Source: Methylovirgula sp.
GTDB lineage: Bacteria > Pseudomonadota > Alphaproteobacteria > Rhizobiales > Beijerinckiaceae
Direction: 5' to 3'
Length of the DNA stretch: 5,039 nt
Assembly: GCA_025356505.1 (NCBI GenBank)
Contig: JANXSV010000448.1
Span: 1-5,039, forward strand
Made by a program: the position numbers and the translations under genes. The notes under the pieces were generated by a model. The model was not told where the DNA came from and ran no database searches. It worked only from the letters and a program-made list of their open reading frames with translations. Position 1 is the stretch's first letter. The number at the start of each line of letters is the position of its first letter. Positions 1 through 5,039 of this stretch are shown here, in pieces.

Positions 1-1855
1 CCTGAGCAGGCGTGCCTTGAGCAATGATTTCGCCGCCGTGAATGCCTGCTCCAGGTCCGATATCGACGACATAATCAGCGGTGAGAATCGCATCCTCATC
101 GTGCTCAACTACGATCACGGTGTTGCCCAAATCGCGCAGCCGCCGCAGCGTTTCCAGCAGGCGGGCATTGTCGCGCTGGTGGAGGCCAATGCTCGGCTCG
201 TCCAGCACATAGAGAACGCCGGTCAGCCCGGAGCCGATCTGGCTAGCAAGGCGGATACGCTGGCTCTCCCCGCCGGATAATGTACCGGAATTGCGCGCAA
301 GGGTCAGATAATCCAGCCCCACATCCAGCAGGAATGTCAGCCGATCGCGGATTTCCTTCAAAATGCGCGATGCGATTTCATTTTGCTTACTTGTGAGGTG
401 GCTTGGCAAATCAGTGAACCACTGTACAGCATGGCGCACCGAAAGTTCTGATGCGTGCCCGATGTGCGAGCCGGCGATTTTGACCGCCAGAGCTTCCGGC
501 TTCAGGCGGAACCCGCCGCAAGCGGTGCAGGGCGTCGCAGTCATGTAGCGGCTGATTTCTTCGCGCGCCCACTCGCTTTCTGTTTCGGCAAAGCGCCGTT
601 CCAAATTCCGCACAAGGCCTTCAAACGGCTTTTTCACTTCATAGGATCGCGTGCCGTCGGCATAAGACATCGTGATCGGTTCGATGTTCGAGCCAAACAG
701 AATCACCTGACGCACCGAATCTGCCAATTCATTCCAAGGCGTCGTCAGTTTGAAGCCGTAATGCCGCGCCAGTGATTCCAGCGTCTGAGCATAGAAATGC
801 GACGTGCTCTTGGCCCACGGGGCAATCGCACCTTTTTTCAAAGACAATTTCTGGTCCGGAACAATCAGATCCGCGTCAACGGTTTGCTCTGTGCCGATAC
901 CGGCACATTTGGGGCAGGCGCCAAACGGGTTGTTGAAGGAAAACAGCCGCGGCTCTATTTCGGCAATCGTGAAGCCGGAAACAGGGCAGGCGAATTTCGA
1001 ACTGAACAAAATGCGCTTCGGCGCGCCGTTCTCGTCTTTGTCGTCGGCATATTCCATGATGGCAATGCCATCCGCCAAATCCAGCGCCGCCTCGAAGCTC
1101 TCGGCCAAGCGCGAGGCCATATCCGCCTTTACGACAATGCGGTCAACAACCACATCGATGTCGTGTTTGAGCTTTTTATCGAGCGTCGGCGCTTCATCGA
1201 TCGGGTAATATTCACCATCGATGCGCAGGCGCTGGAAGCCCTTTTTCTGAAATTCAGCGATTTCTTTGCGATATTCACCCTTACGGCCACGAATCACCGG
1301 AGCCAGAAGGAATAGCCTGGTTTTTTCCGGCAGTGCCAAAACCCGATCCACCATCTGGCTGATGGTCTGCGATTCGATAGGCAGGCCGGTGGCAGGCGAA
1401 TAGGGGATGCCAACGCGCGCCCACAGCAGGCGCATATAATCCTGAATCTCGGTAACTGTGCCGACAGTGGAGCGCGGATTTTTTGAAGTGGTCTTCTGCT
1501 CAATCGAAATGGCGGGCGATAGGCCGTCAATCTGGTCCACATCCGGCTTTTGCATCATTTCCAGAAATTGGCGCGCATAGGCCGAAAGACTTTCGACATA
1601 GCGGCGCTGACCCTCGGCGTAGATCGTGTCGAAAGCGAGCGAGCTTTTTCCAGATCCGGAAAGCCCGGTGAACACCACCAGCTTGTCACGCGGGATGGTG
1701 AGATCGATATTTTTCAGGTTATGCTCGCGCGCGCCCCGAACGGAAAGATAGCGCATGTCGACGCGGCCGCCCTCAATCGCCTTGAACAAATGCTCGGCAG
1801 GGTCGGCTTCGGCGTTGGTTTGAGCCGGACGGACGGAAGGTTTCGAAGCGGACAT
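1..1855 (-). CDS. uvrA: UvrA, excinuclease ABC subunit A (3' end outside window)
   Basis: UvrA is the dimeric ABC-type ATPase that recognises DNA damage and loads UvrB in cytoplasmic nucleotide excision repair. The window holds 618 codons of a protein usually about 950 residues, so the second ABC half is cut off by the left edge. Visible in order: [15 protein letters not shown] near residue 38, Walker [10 protein letters not shown] (64-72), the [15 protein letters not shown] segment (87-101), the UvrB-binding and insertion region, a zinc module with C290, S293, C314 and C317, a second CxxC at C443/C446, the ABC signature LSGGESQR (526-533), Walker [10 protein letters not shown] (547-555) and H-loop H585. 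The second cysteine of the first CxxC is serine, which I recall as usual in alphaproteobacteria. ATG 1855 gives about 33 residues ahead of the conserved core; ATG 1756 (Met34) is the alternative start. Neither has a clear Shine-Dalgarno sequence. A LexA box lies just upstream. The family call is certain, the start is not. Confidence 0.97.
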   Translation of the reverse strand, partial: MSASKPSVRPAQTNAEADPAEHLFKAIEGGRVDMRYLSVRGAREHNLKNIDLTIPRDKLVVFTGLSGSGKSSLAFDTIYAEGQRRYVESLSAYARQFLEMMQKPDVDQIDGLSPAISIEQKTTSKNPRSTVGTVTEIQDYMRLLWARVGIPYSPATGLPIESQTISQMVDRVLALPEKTRLFLLAPVIRGRKGEYRKEIAEFQKKGFQRLRIDGEYYPIDEAPTLDKKLKHDIDVVVDRIVVKADMASRLAESFEAALDLADGIAIMEYADDKDENGAPKRILFSSKFACPVSGFTIAEIEPRLFSFNNPFGACPKCAGIGTEQTVDADLIVPDQKLSLKKGAIAPWAKSTSHFYAQTLESLARHYGFKLTTPWNELADSVRQVILFGSNIEPITMSYADGTRSYEVKKPFEGLVRNLERRFAETESEWAREEISRYMTATPCTACGGFRLKPEALAVKIAGSHIGHASELSVRHAVQWFTDLPSHLTSKQNEIASRILKEIRDRLTFLLDVGLDYLTLARNSGTLSGGESQRIRLASQIGSGLTGVLYVLDEPSIGLHQRDNARLLETLRRLRDLGNTVIVVEHDEDAILTADYVVDIGPGAGIHGGEIIAQGTPAQ

Positions 1856-1861
1856 GAATCA

Positions 1862-1876
1862 GACCAAAAAGAGAAC
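1862..1876 (-). promoter_or_regulatory. LexA (SOS) box upstream of uvrA
   Basis: Read on the minus strand this is GTTCTCTTTTTGGTC, which fits the alphaproteobacterial LexA operator GTTC-N7-GTTC with one mismatch in the second half-site (GGTC). The T-rich spacer also resembles known boxes of this group. It ends 6 bases before the ATG at 1855, so it takes up the place of a ribosome binding site for that start. uvrA is a classic SOS gene, which supports the call. Nearby promoter elements are weak: CATTAT at 1891-1896 or TATATT at 1960-1965 could be -10 boxes, and TTGCTT at 1877-1882 could be a -35 with the box lying in its spacer. Confidence 0.72.
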
Positions 1877-1977
1877 AAGCAAGGCAATACATAATGCGAA
1901 ATACAGCTTTAGCCACTAGGGTTGATGCGAAAAACACACAAATCGGACAATCCCCGGCGAATATACCGCCTTTTTAA

Positions 1978-2024
1978 GCAGTCACAGCGCGCGCGGAAGC
2001 TTCGGGCGGGCGATTGGTGACTGC
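1978..2024. repeat. 8-bp perfect inverted repeat in the divergent intergenic region
   Basis: GCAGTCAC at 1978-1985 is the exact reverse complement of GTGACTGC at 2017-2024, with 31 bases between. The interval includes the palindrome GAAGCTTC and CG-rich sequence. It could be a spaced operator, or a hairpin in the leader of the plus-strand gene if transcription starts upstream of it. An 8-bp match in about 200 bases may also be chance. Confidence 0.35.
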
Positions 2025-2061
2025 GTCTTGGTAATGTCACGCGCAGGCCGTAACTCGGACG

Positions 2062-2068
2062 AAGGAGG
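2062..2068 (+). promoter_or_regulatory. Strong Shine-Dalgarno that fixes the start at 2076
   Basis: AAGGAGG lies 7 bases before ATG 2076, a near-ideal match to the 16S anti-Shine-Dalgarno and ideal spacing. It selects 2076 over the upstream in-frame starts, and that start also gives a clean Tat signal peptide at the N-terminus. Confidence 0.85.
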
Positions 2069-2075
2069 AACGCAC

Positions 2076-2517
2076 ATGAAGTTGTCCCGGCGACATTTGC
2101 TTGGTCTGGGCGCTGCCACGCTGTGTTCCGATATGCTGCGCGCCGCCGAAGAGGCAAAGATCACCTTTGCCCAACTTTATGATACGGGTCCGGCAGCGCT
2201 TAAAATCTCGGCCAGACTTGAAGCACTCCAGAGCCAATCCGTCTCTATGCGCGGTTTCATGGCACCGCCGCTAAAGCCGGAGAGTGATTTTTTTTGTTTT
2301 GACGCGCTTGCCAATGTCCGTCTGCCCGTTTTGCTCAAGTGGCATGGAGTGGCCCGCTGATATTGTTGTGGTATATCTGTCAAAATCAGCGCAGGCACTA
2401 AGCCCTTCGCAACTCATCAGTGTCACCGGGAAGCTCGATCTCGGCTTGAAGATGGATCCAAATACCGCATTTGTCAGCCTCATCCGCATCGTCGATGCAC
2501 AATGGGCGATGGCTTAA
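2076..2517 (+). pseudogene. Tat-exported small CPFC-motif protein, frameshifted in a T8 run
   Basis: The start has a strong Shine-Dalgarno and opens a Tat signal with the twin-arginine motif SRRHLLGLG (residues 4-12) and likely cleavage after Ala23. The zero frame reads on to MRGFMAPPLKPESDFF, then at the eight-T run (2288-2295) drifts into an unrelated tail ending at 2360. Removing one T joins it to the next frame, FVLTRLPMSVCPFCSSGMEWP and so on to the stop at 2517, giving 146 residues. The joined protein resembles a family of small Tat-exported proteins with a GFMAPPL...CPFC core that I recall from rhizobia and relatives; it may be distantly like DUF3299. The CPFC pair could bind metal or be redox active. 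Downstream coding quality is intact, so the lesion is recent, a sequencing error, or corrected by slippage. It stands alone and divergent from uvrA. Function unknown. Confidence 0.8.
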
Positions 2518-2541
2518 CCGTTCAGAACATACGGTATGGAA

Positions 2542-2567
2542 GTCCCCGCAGAACCTGTCGCAGGGAC
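2542..2567 (-). terminator. Candidate hairpin terminator after the HD-like gene
   Basis: On the minus strand GTCCCTGCG pairs with TGCGGGGAC over 9 bp (two G-U pairs) around an 8-base loop, starting 18 bases past the stop of the HD-like gene. It is followed by TTCC only, not a true T tract, so it is either a weak intrinsic terminator or a 3' stabilising hairpin. It sits between convergent genes; on the plus strand the stem is poorer, with two C-A mismatches, but TTTT follows a few bases later. Confidence 0.4.
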
Positions 2568-2584
2568 ATATCGTTTTGAGCAAA

Positions 2585-3886
2585 TTAGATCAGCTTGGCG
2601 GTCTTGAGGCTGTCAACAGCCTTCTCGACAGCTTCGATGCCGCCGTTGACATACAGAATCATCACGCGTTCCGAGCCGAAATGGCTGAGCACGACGTTGC
2701 GGTAGAGCGTGTTGTATTTTCCAGTATCGGCAGCGTCATAGCCAAATTTTGCCGCTACAAGCCGCAGCAGCAATTCCGATTGGATGGTTGCCGCGCCAGT
2801 GTAGGTGTAATCCGCATCGGAAAGATTATGCATGACATATTCATACATAAGGTTTGGCTGGTTCGGCAGGCTGGCCTGGATATCGATACTGCCGCCTTTG
2901 CGTTGCGGTGCGATACGCAGATGGCTGAGCGCGTCAAGTTTCAGATAGCCTTTTGCAACAGGATCAACGCCCGCCATGATCGAGGCAGCCCTGATCCAGT
3001 TCACCACATTATGTTCAGCGCCAGACACCGGAGCGCTATGCGCCGAGGCGTGGGTGATAATTTCGGCGGCAGGCAAATCGCGGGCGATGGCTTCAGCAAT
3101 ACCGACGATGTGATGCGCGCCGGTCTTGGTGGACCCTGCAGCACCCCACATATCGGTTTTGCCATTGCCGCCAAAATTGAGCTGGGGGAACTCGGACCCA
3201 TTGGCATTCCATTGAAATACCAGTGTTTTTGCCCAGTCGTGCCAAACCGGTGCGGCGATTGCTATGTCCTGATCAATGAAAAATGCAGTGTCGGCAACTT
3301 CGCCTGCGGCTCCCGTGCGCAAGGTTGGGTTGCCGGCAGCATCAAGCGTGCCGTAGGTTTTGCGATAGGTGTCAGCCAGATTGAGCGATGATGTCAGGTT
3401 TACGGACACATGTTCCGCCAACCCGCCCGGCTGGGAATGATGGTCGCCAAAGACGCTGCCGGGCGCGGCGAGAAAGGATTGCGGCAGTTTGGGGCAGGCG
3501 CTGCCGTCTTCGCGCACAGGCGGAAAAATGCCCGCCATCAGCCCGCCGGGAATGCGAGCAGCATCGGCCTCATCGATAAGCCCCTCGGCTTTCAACTTTT
3601 CGATGATCGCCGTTTTCTTGGCCTCATCAAGATTGGCACGATGCACGATGCAAGTTTCGGGATTAAACACCGCATCTTCCGTCGCTTTTCTCAGGCTTTC
3701 ATTGCCGATTTTGGCGGTCTGGACTTTAATGAAAGCCAGTGCGCTCAAAGCCAAAGGCGACGCCTCGGCCACCTTTTGCGAGCCGCCGTTCCATGCGCCG
3801 ATTGCGGGCATGTCGGTAGCGTGGACAAGCGATGCGCTCAGCGCCAGCACCGAAACTGCGGCGCAAAATGCAGAAGTCTTTAACAT
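2585..3886 (-). CDS. Exported HD-domain-like protein of unknown function
   Basis: The 433-residue protein starts with a Sec signal peptide (1-23, cleavage after VHA), so it should be periplasmic. I chose ATG 3886; an in-frame TTG at 3919 would add 11 residues ahead of the signal. Neither has a good Shine-Dalgarno. The body carries an HD-phosphohydrolase-like pattern: HHSQPGGLAEHV (149-160), then WHDWAK with H216-D217, HH at 258-259, THASAH at 278-283 and H292. In HD enzymes such histidines and aspartates bind one or two metals for phosphate-ester hydrolysis. An N-terminal region (24-140) includes C79 and C131, which could form a disulphide. The C-terminal 90 residues are mixed helical with no evident motif. 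HD proteins are usually cytoplasmic, so export is unusual. It lies 68 bases after a membrane-anchored periplasmic protein gene. HD assignment is by pattern only; substrate unknown. Confidence 0.85.
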   Translation of the reverse strand: MLKTSAFCAAVSVLALSASLVHATDMPAIGAWNGGSQKVAEASPLALSALAFIKVQTAKIGNESLRKATEDAVFNPETCIVHRANLDEAKKTAIIEKLKAEGLIDEADAARIPGGLMAGIFPPVREDGSACPKLPQSFLAAPGSVFGDHHSQPGGLAEHVSVNLTSSLNLADTYRKTYGTLDAAGNPTLRTGAAGEVADTAFFIDQDIAIAAPVWHDWAKTLVFQWNANGSEFPQLNFGGNGKTDMWGAAGSTKTGAHHIVGIAEAIARDLPAAEIITHASAHSAPVSGAEHNVVNWIRAASIMAGVDPVAKGYLKLDALSHLRIAPQRKGGSIDIQASLPNQPNLMYEYVMHNLSDADYTYTGAATIQSELLLRLVAAKFGYDAADTGKYNTLYRNVVLSHFGSERVMILYVNGGIEAVEKAVDSLKTAKLI

Positions 3887-3920
3887 GGAAAATGCTTGGG
3901 CAAGGTTTGAGAGCCGCAAG

Positions 3921-3940
3921 TGTCAACTTTTGGCGTGACA
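3921..3940. promoter_or_regulatory. Inverted repeat TGTCA-N10-TGACA with a TTGACA-like -35 for the HD-like gene
   Basis: TGTCA (3921-3925) and TGACA (3936-3940) form a 5-bp inverted repeat, and a third TGACA copy follows at 3947-3951. On the minus strand 3926-3921 reads TTGACA, a consensus -35. A matching -10 about 17 bases on is poor (TTGCCC), so the start point is unclear. If used, it would begin transcription a few bases before ATG 3886, giving an almost leaderless message, in line with the missing Shine-Dalgarno. The repeat overlaps the -35 and could be an operator. Confidence 0.3.
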
Positions 3941-3954
3941 GCCGTTTGACAGAA

Positions 3955-4563
3955 TCATGCCGATCGGATGGATGAGCCCCGGCGCAGCTTTTTCGAAAGC
4001 CAGAGCAGTGCCCCGGCGGTGGCAAGAGCCGCACCAAATGTTATCAGGCTTGGCATATGTCCGGGCAGGGCTCCCCACGCAGGCTGCACGATCTGGCCGG
4101 TGTTGAATGCCTCATCGCTATGCGCGCACAGCACCAATGACGCGTATTGGTCCAGCATATCGCGCTCAATGCTGCCAGCCAGAGTGCTCACATCCGAACC
4201 GATTCCGTTCGACGATTGCATGTTCAGCAACAAGGCGCGCGTGGCTGCAAGATATGCGTGAGCGCATTCATTGAACGGGCTATCTTCATCAGACACCGTG
4301 CCGGGCACAAGTCCCCAGCCACAACTGCTAAACTGGATGTTCTGGAAGGCTTGCAAACGGCGCAACTCGCGCGCCGGAGTTGTCTGCGCCTCGACAAGGC
4401 GGAGAATGTCGCTTCTGTATTTTGCAAGCACCAACATCTGCCCATGAGTGATATTGGCAATGGCGATGCTGTCAGCTGCGCCTGACGCCTTGGTAGCGCT
4501 GTGATGCGCTAGAGCAGGCGTCACGGCAAGCCAAAGCGCAAGGGATAAGGCCCTCAGCCTCAT
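3955..4563 (-). CDS. Periplasmic protein with signal peptide and C-terminal membrane anchor, unknown function
   Basis: Not a family I recognise. From ATG 4563 it is 202 residues: a Sec signal peptide (1-19, cleavage after ALA), a periplasmic part of about 150 residues that looks mostly helical, and one membrane segment (about 171-189) followed by KKLRR, which predicts a cytoplasmic C-terminal tail. Cysteines 81, 100 and 146 are in the periplasmic part, so one disulphide is possible. The mature N-terminus begins HHS, and histidines recur at 40, 102, 148 and 169. The start overlaps the stop of the upstream phosphatase-family gene as ATGA, a sign of translational coupling. An upstream in-frame ATG (4590) would add nine residues before the signal and is less likely. 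Possible role: a partner in envelope or metal handling, but that is a guess. Confidence 0.85.
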   Translation of the reverse strand: MRLRALSLALWLAVTPALAHHSATKASGAADSIAIANITHGQMLVLAKYRSDILRLVEAQTTPARELRRLQAFQNIQFSSCGWGLVPGTVSDEDSPFNECAHAYLAATRALLLNMQSSNGIGSDVSTLAGSIERDMLDQYASLVLCAHSDEAFNTGQIVQPAWGALPGHMPSLITFGAALATAGALLWLSKKLRRGSSIRSA

Positions 4564-5039
4564 GTAGCGGAACCGGAATCGCCCGGCCATTCAGCGGCAC
4601 CCGAGGGCTCATTCAAACGTTGCAAGTTCCAGCGCCCGCCTTCGCCGCTCAACCGTGTAAGCGAGAGCGGCGCAATATCGATGCGCCAGAACGCGTGCGG
4701 CGGAGCGCCCAGCGCACAAACAATCGCGGCACGGATGAAGCTGGAATCGCTGACGCCGATGACTTTTCCAGGGGAATTTAGCAGGCTCGCGAGCCATGTA
4801 TTTGCCCGCGCAAAAATATCTGTGACCGATTCGCCGCCGTGCGGGGCCGCATCAGGGTCGCTCAACCACTGCGCCACCGCGTCAGGCTCGCGCGCAAAAA
4901 CCGTCTCGAGCGAAAGCCCGCCCCAGCGCCCGTAGTTTTGCCCGTTTAACAGCGGCTGCATCTGCGCTGACAGGCCCAGAGCCTCGGCCGTTTGAAACAT
5001 TTGAGTAGCAGAGCCGCAATAGACTGTTGATCCGGAAGG
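4560..5039 (-). CDS. Histidine phosphatase (phosphoglycerate mutase-like) family protein, 5' end outside window
   Basis: The frame stays open to the right edge, and the residues before Met at 5000 (TVYCGSATQ) fit the family's usual S-x-x-R-x-x-QTAEALGL stretch, so this is the C-terminal 159 residues and not a short gene starting at 5000. The N-terminal RHG catalytic motif would be outside. Seen here (numbered from the edge): QTAEALGL (16-23), YGRWGGLSLETV (36-47), PHGGES with the family acid Glu (66-71), VIGVSDSS (93-100) and the tail FWRIDIAPLSLTRLSG (117-132). The second catalytic histidine normally lies in a V-[ST]-H motif; here it is Asp98 (GAT, 4746-4748), so activity may be lost or changed. 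Similar proteins occur, as I recall, near the cobalt transporter genes cbtA/cbtB, but those are not visible. It ends in an ATGA overlap with the next gene. Substrate unknown. Confidence 0.88.
   Translation of the reverse strand, partial: PSGSTVYCGSATQMFQTAEALGLSAQMQPLLNGQNYGRWGGLSLETVFAREPDAVAQWLSDPDAAPHGGESVTDIFARANTWLASLLNSPGKVIGVSDSSFIRAAIVCALGAPPHAFWRIDIAPLSLTRLSGEGGRWNLQRLNEPSGAAEWPGDSGSAT

Larger units (their letters stand above)
1856..2075. other. Divergent intergenic region between uvrA and the Tat-exported gene
   Basis: These 220 bases separate divergent genes. I see no convincing coding sequence: the short open frames here lack ribosome binding sites and recognisable protein features. 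The region holds the LexA box close to uvrA, a possible minus-strand -10 TATATT (1960-1965), an 8-bp inverted repeat further right and the Shine-Dalgarno sequence of the plus-strand gene at its right end. I could not identify a strong promoter for the plus-strand gene. Confidence 0.6.

Noticed and set aside
797..1315. Long plus-strand open frames across the left third
   Set aside because: They lie antisense to uvrA, whose protein sequence is clearly recognisable throughout; they have no ribosome binding sites or family features.
2028..2075. Upstream in-frame starts for the Tat-exported protein
   Set aside because: They would place 16 or so residues before the twin-arginine signal and lack a ribosome binding site, whereas ATG 2076 has AAGGAGG at 7 bases.
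1909..2157. Minus-strand open frame in the divergent region, overlapping the Tat gene
   Set aside because: No Shine-Dalgarno, basic low-complexity translation, and it opposes the strong start and Tat signal of the plus-strand gene.
2471..3391. A 306-codon plus-strand open frame
   Set aside because: It lies almost wholly antisense to the HD-like gene, which has a signal peptide and a coherent histidine/aspartate motif set. The plus-strand translation has an odd composition and no motifs.
3887..3919. TTG start giving 444 residues for the HD-like protein
   Set aside because: It puts 11 polar residues before a signal peptide that begins cleanly at ATG 3886, and the TTG has no Shine-Dalgarno. 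It is not fully excluded.
4998..5000. ATG 5000 as the start of the histidine-phosphatase gene
   Set aside because: The frame is open to the window edge and the upstream residues continue the family fold; a start here would remove the RHG motif and first strand.
1..5039. CRISPR arrays, tRNA or rRNA genes, insertion sequences
   Set aside because: No regularly spaced repeats, tRNA-like cloverleaf, rRNA segments, transposase-like proteins or terminal inverted repeats were seen on reading both strands.

Overview
The window looks like chromosomal DNA of an alphaproteobacterium, probably from the Rhizobiales/Hyphomicrobiales side. Three things point there: the alphaproteobacterial form of UvrA (with CPVSG in its first zinc module), a near-perfect GTTC-N7-GTTC type LexA box upstream of uvrA, and a Tat-exported small protein of a kind I associate with rhizobia-like genomes. 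Placement is inferred from these protein and site features only; there is no rRNA or tRNA in the window.

Layout from left to right. The minus strand of 2-1855 encodes the first 618 residues of UvrA, with its 3' end beyond the left edge. A 220-base intergenic region (1856-2075) holds the uvrA control region with a LexA box and an 8-bp inverted repeat. On the plus strand, 2076-2517 is a divergently oriented Tat-exported small protein with a strong Shine-Dalgarno sequence, broken by a one-base frameshift in an eight-T run. A 67-base convergent spacer (2518-2584) contains a candidate hairpin terminator. Then three genes lie on the minus strand, transcribed right to left: a histidine-phosphatase-family protein (5' end beyond the right edge), a small signal-peptide protein with a C-terminal membrane anchor that overlaps it by ATGA, and a 433-residue exported protein with an HD-phosphohydrolase-like histidine/aspartate pattern.

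UvrA is the ATPase damage sensor of nucleotide excision repair and is probably under SOS control here. The other genes are not obviously related to repair. The right-hand trio may be one transcription unit, or a two-gene operon plus a separately transcribed HD gene, because 68 bases with a TTGACA-like element and an inverted repeat separate the second and third genes. The points most worth a second look are the T-run frameshift, the exported HD-like protein, the loss of the usual second catalytic histidine in the phosphatase homologue, and the position of the LexA box relative to the uvrA start.
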